Below, piece by piece: positions 1 to 8,423 of a DNA stretch of 64,000 bases. Under the pieces are notes generated by a model that worked only from the letters and a program-made list of their open reading frames with translations, was not told the origin of the DNA and ran no database searches. The DNA is from Streptomyces venezuelae. Lineage in GTDB: Bacteria; Actinomycetota; Actinomycetes; Streptomycetales; Streptomycetaceae. The DNA lies in the NCBI RefSeq assembly GCF_008642375.1, contig NZ_CP029194.1, positions 3,472,001 through 3,536,000 on the forward strand. Reading direction: 5' to 3'. Made by a program: the position numbers and the translations under genes. Each line of letters starts with the position of its first letter. Positions within the stretch are counted from its first letter, which is position 1.

Positions 1-1456
1 CGACGGCGATTTCCATGGCCCGTTCCGGCGCCCCCACGTCCAGCAGCTTGCTCGCCACGGCGCACAGTCCGTCGACCACACGCTGCCCCCTGAAGCTCCG
101 GGCGAGCGCCACCGCACGGTCCGCACTGCCGACGGCGGCCCAGCCCTCCAGGAGCGCGAGCGGCACGCTGCCGCTCTCCCGCAGCAGCCGCGCCCGGCTC
201 CACGCGAGCCGCAGCGCCCCGGTCACCGAGTCCTCGCGGTCCGTCGCGCCCAGGAGCACGTCCTCCGCCGCCCCGATCTCCGCCAGCGCCGCCGCGTCGG
301 CGCCCGTCACGGCCAGCAGTCGTTCGTGGCGCCGCTCGTCCGCCGCGCACGCCACCAGCCGCTCCGCGTCCCCGGCCGCCCGCAGCATCGGCACGTACCC
401 GTGCAGCAGGTAGTCCGGGGTCCCGTCCGGCCAGCCGTCCTCCCGCGAGCGGTCCGCCCAGGCGTGCAGCACCGACCGCCACCGGCCGAGCTCCCGCTCG
501 CCCAGCATCTCCCGCGCCCCCGCGACCAGTTCCTCGTGCGCGAGCAGATAGGCCTCGCCGCGTACCGCGAATGTCCGTCCCGGTCCTGTCCTGAGCACGT
601 CCTTGACCCGGTACGGCACCCCGCCCGTCAGCTCCGCGAGGTCGTCCGCCGTCAGGCCGCCGCCTGCCGCCGTGAGCAGGGCGAGGAGCTCGTACGGAAG
701 TCCGCCCGCCTCCAGGAGGCGCTTCAGCTCGCGTTCCGCCTCCGCCCGGATCGTTCGGGCCCTCGGGGAGGGGGCGAGGATCCGTACGGCCTCCGGGGCC
801 CGGAGCGGGTGGTCCTCCGGGACGTCGACGGGCAGGGGCGGGTTGAGGCGGCCGGAGACGATGACCGGCAGGCCGTACGGGAGGAGGGCCGCGATCGAGC
901 GGGCGTCCGGGCCGGTCGTCACGCCCCGGTCCTCGTCCAGGCCGTCGACGAGGAGGACCAACCGCTCGCCGCGCGCGGCGCAGGACTCGGCGGCCGCGGC
1001 GTACAGGCGCAGCAGGTGGGCCTCGCGGGTGGCGGCCGTCAGGAGGGCGGGCGGCCCCTCGCCCGCGAGCTCCGCGAGCTGTTCGAGGACGACGTCCACG
1101 TACGCGGTGACGTCGTTCTGGGCGCCGAGCCGGGCCGTGACGAAGAAGGGGACGATCCGCACCCCGGGCGGCGGGTTGAGGGCGAACCAGGACAGGAGGG
1201 CCGTCTTGCCCGCCCAGGCCTCCGCGCGCCACCAGGTGTACGCGGGGCCGGAGTCGGCGCGGCAGAAGGCCTCGAGCTCCGCTAATTCGCCTTCTCTGTC
1301 GACGAGTTCCGAGGGGGCGATCCTGCGGACCTGTTCGTGGTATCCGGAGCGGGCCACCGCCGGTTCCGGCAACCCGATGCGGTTGCCGTCGCCGATCACG
1401 ACGACGCCCGTCCCGTTCTCGACCGTGACCGGCCGCTCTCCCCCTGCCCGCTCCAT
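1..1456 (-). CDS. STAND/NACHT-like P-loop NTPase, partial (3' end outside window)
   Basis: The ATG at 1456 opens a frame that reads uninterrupted to the window edge, giving 485 residues with no stop. Residues 1-20 contain a short V-V-I-G-D-G-N segment of a kind seen in front of signalling NTPases. A P-loop follows near residue 82 (A-E-A-W-A-G-K-T-A-L-L). A Walker B/sensor segment [11 protein letters not shown] lies near residue 155. The last 200 residues are helical and Ala/Leu/Arg-rich, like the arm or repeat region of AP-ATPase and NACHT proteins. Such proteins bind ATP, oligomerise and signal, some in conflict or stress systems; the effector and sensor domains here are unknown because the C-terminus is missing. 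It diverges from the SnoaL-like gene with 46 bp between them. The NTPase call is firm; the biological role is open. Confidence 0.75.
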   Translation of the reverse strand, partial: MERAGGERPVTVENGTGVVVIGDGNRIGLPEPAVARSGYHEQVRRIAPSELVDREGELAELEAFCRADSGPAYTWWRAEAWAGKTALLSWFALNPPPGVRIVPFFVTARLGAQNDVTAYVDVVLEQLAELAGEGPPALLTAATREAHLLRLYAAAAESCAARGERLVLLVDGLDEDRGVTTGPDARSIAALLPYGLPVIVSGRLNPPLPVDVPEDHPLRAPEAVRILAPSPRARTIRAEAERELKRLLEAGGLPYELLALLTAAGGGLTADDLAELTGGVPYRVKDVLRTGPGRTFAVRGEAYLLAHEELVAGAREMLGERELGRWRSVLHAWADRSREDGWPDGTPDYLLHGYVPMLRAAGDAERLVACAADERRHERLLAVTGADAAALAEIGAAEDVLLGATDREDSVTGALRLAWSRARLLRESGSVPLALLEGWAAVGSADRAVALARSFRGQRVVDGLCAVASKLLDVGAPERAMEIAV

Positions 1457-1502
1457 GCACCCAACCTAGACTGGAAGGGTCCTACCGGGGTCGGGAGGCG
1501 CC

Positions 1503-2201
1503 ATGACCTTCGTACAGATAATCGACTGCAAGACGAGTCGGGTGGACGATCTGAACCGGCTCATGGACCAGTGGGTCGAGCAGACCGAGGGCAAACGGAC
1601 GGCGACCCACAGCATCGTCGGCAAGGATCGTTCCGACGGCTCCCACATCGTGGAGATCGTCGAGTTCCCCTCGTACGACGTGGCCATGCGCAACTCGCAG
1701 CTTCCCGAGACCGACCGGATCTTCCGGGAGATGGTCGCGCTCTGTGACGAGATGCCGACCTTCACCGACCTGGACGTGGTCAGGGACGAGGCGCTCTACA
1801 AGAACAACGCCCGGCGGCTCATGGAACAGCTCGCCCAGGAGCAGGAGCTCGCACTGCTCGACGAGGTGCTGGCCGAGGGCTACCACGACCACGATCCGAC
1901 CAACGAGCAGGACGTCATCGGCATGGACGCCGTCCGGCGCGAGGTGGAGATGTGGCGGGGCGGCTTCGACTTCGCTTTCACCGTCGACGACCAGATCGCC
2001 GAGGGTGACCGGGTCTGCACCCGCTGGACGTGGCGGGGCACCCACACCGGCGACTTCATGGGGCTTCAGCCGACCGGCATGGACGTGAGCATGACCGGCA
2101 CCGTCATCCACCGCTTCCGGGACGACGGGAAGATCGTCGAGGGCTGGTGGCAGTACGACCTGCTCGGGCTCATGGGGCAGCTCGGCGCCGTGGAGGGGTG
2201 A
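1503..2201 (+). CDS. Two-domain protein: ABM-like N-terminus and SnoaL-like C-terminus
   Basis: A 232-residue protein starting at ATG 1503, eight or nine bases after a GGGAGG ribosome binding site. Residues 1-95 look like a ferredoxin-like dimeric alpha-beta barrel (antibiotic-biosynthesis monooxygenase type). Residues 100-228 look like a SnoaL/NTF2-like fold of the ester-cyclase group, with G-Y-x-D-H-D-P, an R-V-C-T-R-W-T-W strand and a closing W-W-Q-Y-D-L-L-G. SnoaL-like folds bind small hydrophobic molecules and sometimes cyclise polyketides, but many stand-alone members have no known substrate. The gene is monocistronic, with the large hairpin at 2230-2272 just downstream. No pathway genes adjoin it, so no reaction is assigned. 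Confidence 0.8.
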   Translation: MTFVQIIDCKTSRVDDLNRLMDQWVEQTEGKRTATHSIVGKDRSDGSHIVEIVEFPSYDVAMRNSQLPETDRIFREMVALCDEMPTFTDLDVVRDEALYKNNARRLMEQLAQEQELALLDEVLAEGYHDHDPTNEQDVIGMDAVRREVEMWRGGFDFAFTVDDQIAEGDRVCTRWTWRGTHTGDFMGLQPTGMDVSMTGTVIHRFRDDGKIVEGWWQYDLLGLMGQLGAVEG

Positions 2202-2229
2202 CCCGAAAGCCTGAAAGACCCGAGGAGAC

Positions 2230-2272
2230 AGCGAGGCCCGGTGCCCCCGCGACGGGGGCACCGGGCCTCGCT
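2230..2272. terminator. Strong bidirectional hairpin between SnoaL-like gene and groEL1
   Basis: A perfect 20-bp stem (AGCGAGGCCCGGTGCCCCCG and its complement) closes on a 3-nt CGA loop. It lies between the convergent stops at 2201 and 2298, so it can end transcription from both sides. There is no clear U-tract, as is common in Streptomyces. Confidence 0.85.
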
Positions 2273-2297
2273 GGTCAGCTACGAGCTAGGACACGCC

Positions 2298-3935
<1,638 letters not shown>

Positions 3936-4037
3936 TCAGCCCTCTCGGAATGGGGTGGAAACGAACCGCGCCCCCGGACGCCCTGTGCGGGGTCAAGGGG
4001 CGCAGCTCAAAGCATCTGCTTCAGATACTTCGGTGAA

Positions 4038-4346
4038 TTACTTCTCGATGATCGCGAGCACGTCGCGAGCCGAGAGGACGAGGAACTCCTCGCCGTTGTA
4101 CTTCACCTCGGTGCCGCCGTACTTGCTGTAGAGCACGACGTCGCCGACCTGAACGTCGAGCGGCAGGCGCTCGCCGTTCTCGAAGCGGCCCGGGCCCACG
4201 GCGAGGACAGCACCCTCCTGGGGCTTCTCCTTCGCGGTGTCCGGGATGACCAGGCCAGAGGCGGTGGTCTGCTCGGCGTCGAGCGGCTGGACCACAATGC
4301 GGTCCTCGAGCGGCTTGATGGCAACCTTGGAGCTGGTGGTCGTCAC
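4038..4346 (-). CDS. groES: Co-chaperonin GroES
   Basis: A 102-residue GroES, the heptameric lid of the GroEL cage. It shows [10 protein letters not shown] near residue 11, the mobile-loop region [10 protein letters not shown] around residues 27-36, and [12 protein letters not shown] near residue 67. Length is normal for actinobacteria. It is the first gene of the groES-groEL1 operon; about 100 bp upstream are the promoter and two CIRCE elements. The ATG at 4346 follows a GGGGGAGGT ribosome binding site. Confidence 0.98.
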   Translation of the reverse strand: MTTTSSKVAIKPLEDRIVVQPLDAEQTTASGLVIPDTAKEKPQEGAVLAVGPGRFENGERLPLDVQVGDVVLYSKYGGTEVKYNGEEFLVLSARDVLAIIEK

Positions 4347-4443
4347 GATCCGACCTCCCCCTTCGGAGATTACGGGGTCAACTGTCTGAGGTGGCGACCA
4401 GGTGGATCCGTCGTCGCGGGTGCCGGACCTGCCCGTCGCTGTG

Positions 4444-4470
4444 TTGGCACTCTCCAGTGGGGAGTGCCAG
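4444..4470 (-). promoter_or_regulatory. CIRCE element 1 (HrcA operator), leader position
   Basis: TTGGCACTC, 9 bases, GAGTGCCAG: one arm mismatch relative to the consensus TTAGCACTC-N9-GAGTGCTAA. It lies downstream of the predicted -10, inside the transcribed leader of groES. HrcA binding here blocks transcription at normal temperature. Confidence 0.93.
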
Positions 4471-4475
4471 AGCCG

Positions 4476-4505
4476 AGACTATGACCGCGGTTAGCACTCG
4501 GTCAA
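4476..4505 (-). promoter_or_regulatory. groES-groEL1 promoter
   Basis: Read on the minus strand, a -35 TTGACC (4500-4505) is followed after 18 bases by a -10 TAGTCT (4476-4481), a good vegetative sigma-HrdB pattern. The -35 and spacer are overlapped by CIRCE 2, which fits HrcA exclusion of RNA polymerase. Confidence 0.75.
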
Positions 4506-4517
4506 GCGGAGTGCCAA
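4491..4517 (-). promoter_or_regulatory. CIRCE element 2 (HrcA operator), overlapping -35
   Basis: TTAGCACTC, 9 bases, GAGTGCCAA. This is a near-perfect CIRCE inverted repeat sitting over the -35 hexamer. Paired operators of this kind are typical of Streptomyces groES promoters. Confidence 0.95.
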
Positions 4518-4600
4518 TTCCACGCCGCCGCGCGTCGCCCCGGGCACCTTCCCCCGTCCCCTCGCGTCCCCTCGCGTCGCGCCGTCCGGACTCGCATGGG

Positions 4601-4642
4601 TCCGGTCTCGCCCCGTTCCGGTCTCGCCTCGTTCCGGTCTCG
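4601..4642. repeat. 16-bp tandem repeat, 2.6 copies
   Basis: The unit TCCGGTCTCGCCCCGT (second copy with one C-to-T change) is repeated head to tail and then partly a third time. It lies in the spacer between groES and the small membrane-protein gene, after a shorter CCCTCGCGT repeat at about 4558-4578. No function is apparent; it could be slippage-prone spacer. Confidence 0.8.
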
Positions 4643-4692
4643 GTACGGGCAACGCCGGGGCGGACCCCGCGGTTCCGTACGACGGTGCGGCC

Positions 4693-5121
4693 ATGACGAC
4701 TCCTCCTCCCCCGGTACGCCCGGCCGGCGACGCCCTGTTCGGCGTCCTCCTCCTCGTCCTGGACGGCGTACTCGTCCTGGTCGCCGCCTTCACCCTGGGC
4801 ATGCGGGGGTGGGCCGCGAGCTACGACCCGCGCCCGGCGGGACCGCCCCCGATGGACTGGGTTCCGGTGCTGGTCTTCGGGGCGATCACGGCCGGCGTCC
4901 TGCTGCTCGCGTGGGCCATGCTGCGCGGCGGCTGGCCCTGGACGGCGGGGGGCCAGTTCGTGGCCGCCGCGCTGCTCGGCATCGGCACGCTGGTCTTCGG
5001 GATCCAGGAGTGGGCGCGGGCGCACCCCGCACCGCCGGCGCCGACGGCCCCGGCGGACCCGTCCGAGACGCGGTGCGTGTGCCGCAGCGGGGGCGGCCCT
5101 TGCGAGTGCCCGGGAGGATGA
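4693..5121 (+). CDS. Small three-helix membrane protein, uncharacterised
   Basis: A 142-residue protein with hydrophobic helices at about residues 12-36, 54-77 and 84-104. A Pro/Ala-rich stretch follows (residues 110-122), then a Cys-rich tail C-V-C-R-S-G-G-G-P-C-E-C-P. The clustered cysteines after the last helix suggest a metal site or disulfides, depending on topology. The first and second helices are joined by an R-G-W-A-A-S-Y-D loop. The ATG at 4693 is poorly preceded by a ribosome binding site. I do not recognise the family. Confidence 0.65.
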   Translation: MTTPPPPVRPAGDALFGVLLLVLDGVLVLVAAFTLGMRGWAASYDPRPAGPPPMDWVPVLVFGAITAGVLLLAWAMLRGGWPWTAGGQFVAAALLGIGTLVFGIQEWARAHPAPPAPTAPADPSETRCVCRSGGGPCECPGG

Positions 5122-5147
5122 GATCCCCCGAGGTGCGGAACGCGACG

Positions 5148-5411
5148 TCAGCCGGAGCGGCCGACGCCCCGGGAGGCCCCTTCCGCCCTGTCCGCCCTCT
5201 CCGCCCTCTCCGCCGCGGTCGTCGTGTCCGGCGTGGCCATCCGCTCCGCCGCCTTCCGCCCCAGCCGCTCGATCGGGTCGACCGACGAACCGCAGGCGGA
5301 CACGGAGAGCAGCGCCCCGGCCAGCGCCACGCCGGTCGCGATCCGGCGCGCCCGCCGCCCTCTCGCCTGCCGCCTTCTCGTCCGGAGCCCTCCCGCGCCG
5401 AGGCCCCTCAC
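5148..5411 (-). CDS. Small lipoprotein translationally coupled to the deacetylase
   Basis: An 87-residue protein beginning with GTG at 5411, whose bases overlap the TGA of the upstream deacetylase (GTGA, 4-bp overlap). After a very basic Arg-rich N-terminus comes a hydrophobic segment ending in L-L-S-V-S-A-C-G, a plausible lipobox. The mature part is short, charged and Ala/Glu/Arg-rich, with E-R-A-E-R-A-D-R-A-E repeats. It would be an acylated peptide of about 46 residues on the outer membrane face. No family was recognised. The overlap argues it is a real coupled gene rather than a shadow. Confidence 0.6.
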   Translation of the reverse strand: MRGLGAGGLRTRRRQARGRRARRIATGVALAGALLSVSACGSSVDPIERLGRKAAERMATPDTTTAAERAERADRAEGASRGVGRSG

Positions 5412-6346
5412 ACGTAGTCCTCGAGCTTCGCGACCGCGTACCCCTTGGCCGTGATCACGTTCATGACCCGCCGGATCATGTCGGGCATCGTGCCCTTCCA
5501 GTCGCCCTTGCCCCGGAAGTGGGTGAGCACGATGTCGCCGGGGTGCAGGTCCCGGTCCCACTCGCGCCACTCCATGTGGTCGGGGAAGGCCTCGGCGGAC
5601 CACAGCGGGACCGCCTTGATCCCGCAGGACTTCGCGGCGCGCAGCGTGTCCTCGTTGTAGTTGCCGTACGGCGGGCGGAAGAGCGGGGGCCGCTTGCCGA
5701 AGCGCTTCTCGATGACGTCCTGCATCCCGCAGATCTCGCGCTTCTGCTGCTTGTACGAGAGTCCGGGCATGTAGCGGTGGTTGAGGGTGTGGTTGTGCAG
5801 GGCGACCCCGGAGTCCAGCGACTTCTGCATCCTCGCGAAGTAGCCGTAGTCGTCCTTGACGACGTAGTCGCTGAGGAAGGCGCTGTAGGGGATGCGGAGG
5901 TCCTTCATCATCCGCAGCAGCTCGGGGTCCTTCTCCGCGCCGTCGTCGATCGTCAGGAAGACGACCTTCTGCTTGGTCGGCACGGTCGTGAAGACGGGCG
6001 GCAGACCCTCGCCGTCCGTCTCGAAGCCCTTGCGGGTGGTGATCTTCGGCTTGACCTTCGGCGGGGCCGGCGCGTCGAGCGGGGGCTTGGCGAGGCCCCA
6101 TTTCTTGGCGGCGAGCGCTCGGGCGGCCTTCTGTTTGCGGACCTTCTCCACGTACGCGTTGAGCGCGCCGGCCGAGCCCGGGGCCTGGGCCTGGGCCCGG
6201 CCCTGCTGGCCGGGGGCGGGCGCGGGGGCGCCGCGCGCGGGTTCGGCGGGTCCGGAGTCGGAGCAGGCCGTGGCGGCAGAGGCGAGGGCTGCGACGACGA
6301 GAGCGGCCCCGAGGGTCCGCCGGAAAGGGTGCGCGCTGATCACCAT
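5408..6346 (-). CDS. Polysaccharide deacetylase lipoprotein (NodB/CE4), copy 1
   Basis: A 312-residue secreted lipoprotein. The signal peptide ends in L-A-S-A-A-T-A-C (Cys28), followed by a Pro/Ala/Gln-rich linker to about residue 65. A NodB homology domain follows with motif 1 L-T-I-D-D-G, motif 2 H-N-H-T-L-N-H, motif 3 R-P-P-Y-G and the late motif I-V-L-T-H-F. These supply the catalytic Asp and the Asp-His-His metal site of CE4 enzymes, which remove acetyl groups from peptidoglycan or other N-acetylated glycans. A paralogue with the same domain order is at 11677-12525. Conserved K-W-G-L-A-K-P in the linker also recurs in the paralogue. The substrate is inferred only. Confidence 0.92.
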   Translation of the reverse strand: MVISAHPFRRTLGAALVVAALASAATACSDSGPAEPARGAPAPAPGQQGRAQAQAPGSAGALNAYVEKVRKQKAARALAAKKWGLAKPPLDAPAPPKVKPKITTRKGFETDGEGLPPVFTTVPTKQKVVFLTIDDGAEKDPELLRMMKDLRIPYSAFLSDYVVKDDYGYFARMQKSLDSGVALHNHTLNHRYMPGLSYKQQKREICGMQDVIEKRFGKRPPLFRPPYGNYNEDTLRAAKSCGIKAVPLWSAEAFPDHMEWREWDRDLHPGDIVLTHFRGKGDWKGTMPDMIRRVMNVITAKGYAVAKLEDYV

Positions 6347-6476
6347 TAATTCTTCCTCTTGTCGTACAAGCTGTATGGCGCCGCATACTGTCAGTGCTCA
6401 CGCGCCCTCCGGACCGCGACACCGCCGGAGGGCCCCCACCGTCCCCCGACCGGCCCACAGCACCACAGGGCCCACA

Positions 6477-7667
6477 ATGGGACGGGTGACCGACCTCGCC
6501 CAGTTCACCGCCCTGCTCACGCCCGAGGGGCAGGCCCTGCTCGCCGCCCTGCGCGACTACGACCCCGCCCAGGAGCTGGCGGTCGTCTCCCGGCTGCGCC
6601 GCGACCACCCCGCCGAGCTCGTCACCTCGGCGGTCGGCCAGGCCCGGCTGCGCCAGCGTGCGGTGGCGAAGTTCGGCGCCGAGGACGCGTACCGGATGTA
6701 CTTCACCCCCAACGGCGTGGAGCAGTCGACCCGCGCCTCGGTCGGGACCTACCGGGCGTCCCGGCTGGCGGCGCTCGGCGTCGGCAGCGTCGCGGACCTC
6801 TGCTCCGGGATCGGCGGCGACGCGATCGCCCTCGCCCGCGCCGGGATCTCCGTCCTCGCCGTCGACCGCGACCCGCTCACCGCCGAGGTGGCCCGCGCCA
6901 ACGCCGAGGCGCTCGGCCTCGCGGAGCTGATCGAGGTCCGGTGCGCGGACGTGACCGAGATCGACACCAGCCCGTACGACGCGGTCTTCGTCGACCCGGC
7001 GCGGCGCGGCGGCCGGGGCAGGATCTTCGACCCCGAGGCCTACTCCCCGCCGCTCTCCTGGGCCGTCGAGGCCGCCCGCAAGGCCCCGCGGGCCGCCCTG
7101 AAGGTCGCCCCCGGCATCCCGCACGAGGCCGTCCCGGAGGATGCCGAGGCCGAGTGGATCTCGGACGGCGGGGACGTGAAGGAGGCCGTGCTCTGGTTCG
7201 GTACGGAGCCGGGCGCCCGCCGCGCCACGCTCCTGCCCTCGGGCGCGGGCCTCACCGGGCGCGGACTGCCCGACCCGGCGGTCCGCCCCGTCGGCCGCTA
7301 CCTGTACGAGCCGGACGGCGCCGTCATCCGCGCGCACCTCGTCGCCGAGGTGGCACAGGAGCTGGACGGCGGCCTGATCGACGAGACGATCGCGTACGTC
7401 ACGGCGGACGCACTGACCCCCACCCCGTACGCCGCCGCCTACGAGATCACCGACGAACTCCCCTTCAACCTCAAGAAGTTGAAGGCGCTGCTGCGGGAGC
7501 GCGAGGTCGGCACCCTGACGGTGAAGAAGCGCGGCTCGGCGGTCGAACCGGATGAGATCCGGCGGAAGGTGAAGCCGAAGGGCCCCAACTCCGCGACCGT
7601 GCTGCTCACTCGGGTCGCGGGAGCCCCGACGATGCTGATCGGCCGCCCGGCGGGCGGGGGCCGGTGA
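6477..7667 (+). CDS. Class I SAM-dependent methyltransferase with THUMP-like C-terminus
   Basis: A 396-residue protein. Residues 1-95 are helical with R-M-Y-F-T-P-N-G-V-E-Q. The Rossmann methyltransferase core starts with A-D-L-C-S-G-I-G-G-D-A (motif I, near residue 105) and V-L-A-V-D-R-D. It carries V-F-V-D-P-A-R-R-G-G-R as motif IV. The last 80 residues (L-P-F-N-L-K-K-L-K-A-L-L-R) resemble the THUMP-like tail of this actinobacterial family. A nucleic-acid or tRNA substrate is likely from family resemblance but is not shown here. ATG 6477 was chosen; GTG 6486 is a possible alternative. The stop codon lies inside a 29-bp tandem duplication. Confidence 0.85.
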   Translation: MGRVTDLAQFTALLTPEGQALLAALRDYDPAQELAVVSRLRRDHPAELVTSAVGQARLRQRAVAKFGAEDAYRMYFTPNGVEQSTRASVGTYRASRLAALGVGSVADLCSGIGGDAIALARAGISVLAVDRDPLTAEVARANAEALGLAELIEVRCADVTEIDTSPYDAVFVDPARRGGRGRIFDPEAYSPPLSWAVEAARKAPRAALKVAPGIPHEAVPEDAEAEWISDGGDVKEAVLWFGTEPGARRATLLPSGAGLTGRGLPDPAVRPVGRYLYEPDGAVIRAHLVAEVAQELDGGLIDETIAYVTADALTPTPYAAAYEITDELPFNLKKLKALLREREVGTLTVKKRGSAVEPDEIRRKVKPKGPNSATVLLTRVAGAPTMLIGRPAGGGR

Positions 7668-7708
7668 CCTGCCGTCCCGCGGGCGGGGGCCGGTGACCTG
7701 CCGCCCCG
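7651..7708. repeat. 29-bp tandem duplication spanning a stop codon
   Basis: Two head-to-tail copies (7651-7679 and 7680-7708) differ by one base. The first copy includes the TGA stop of the methyltransferase, so the second is non-coding. This looks like a recent replication-slippage duplication. Confidence 0.9.
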
Positions 7709-7772
7709 CGCTCCGCAGACCCGTGACTAGAGTTCCGTAGCGGCAGGATCCAGACCTGGGGGGCGGAGAGTC

Positions 7773-8423
7773 ATGGCGCTGCATCCGGAGGGCATGTTCA
7801 CCACCGGTCCGATCGCGCACCTCGTCGGACTGGCCGCCGGCGGAACCGACCCGCTGGAGTGGGAGGTCCTGCGCTTCGGCCGCGTCACCCGCACGGAGTA
7901 CTGGGACCCCGCCTGGCGGGTCACCCCGCAGCACCTCGCCTCCCAGCTGGACTACCTGTCCACCGTCTTCAGCGAGGAGTTCCTCGACACCTGCCCGGAG
8001 GCCGACCGCAGGACCTGGCGGGCGGCCGCCGGAGCGCAGGGCGTCCCCGCCTTCATGACCGGGCTCGCGACGCTGCTGCGACTCGCGGACCGCCAGAAGG
8101 ACGCCACCTACGAGGAAGTGCCCCTCGCCGCGTGGGAGGTGCGGGCGCGGTTCCCGCTGCTGCTGTCTTTGGACGGCTGGGCGTACGACGGCGAGTACGC
8201 CTCGTACGAGGAGAGTCTGCGGGCGTTCGTCGAGGGCGAGCACCCGTACTGCTCCTACGAGGTGATGCCCCGCCTCAACCAGGCCCTGGCGGCGCGCACG
8301 CTCTGCGCGGAGTCGGCGGCCTTCGCCGCGTCCTTCCGGGTCCTCGCGCCGGAGGCGACGCCGGAGGCCCTGGAAGTCCTCACCCGCACCACGTTCACCC
8401 ACATGACGGAGCACCATGCCTGA
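7773..8423 (+). CDS. Uncharacterised 216-residue protein
   Basis: A cytosolic-looking alpha-helical protein, Trp/Tyr-rich (W-E-V-L-R-F-G-R-V-T-R-T-E-Y-W-D near residue 30; D-G-W-A-Y-D-G-E-Y-A-S-Y near residue 131). There is no signal peptide or membrane helix. The start codon at 7773 follows a GGCGGAGAG site. Its last 8 bp overlap the start of the beta-propeller gene (ATGCCTGA), so the pair is translationally coupled and probably works together. I recognise no domain. Confidence 0.75.
   Translation: MALHPEGMFTTGPIAHLVGLAAGGTDPLEWEVLRFGRVTRTEYWDPAWRVTPQHLASQLDYLSTVFSEEFLDTCPEADRRTWRAAAGAQGVPAFMTGLATLLRLADRQKDATYEEVPLAAWEVRARFPLLLSLDGWAYDGEYASYEESLRAFVEGEHPYCSYEVMPRLNQALAARTLCAESAAFAASFRVLAPEATPEALEVLTRTTFTHMTEHHA

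Noticed and set aside
4391..4696. Short plus-strand open frame across the CIRCE promoter
   Set aside because: No ribosome binding site, passes through the groES operators and reads low-complexity Arg/Ser.
5412..8417. Very long minus-strand open frame extending upstream of the small lipoprotein
   Set aside because: It is the same frame as the 87-residue lipoprotein continued through the deacetylase and beyond; codon pattern is low-complexity Arg/Gly. Only the final GTG-started part is supported.
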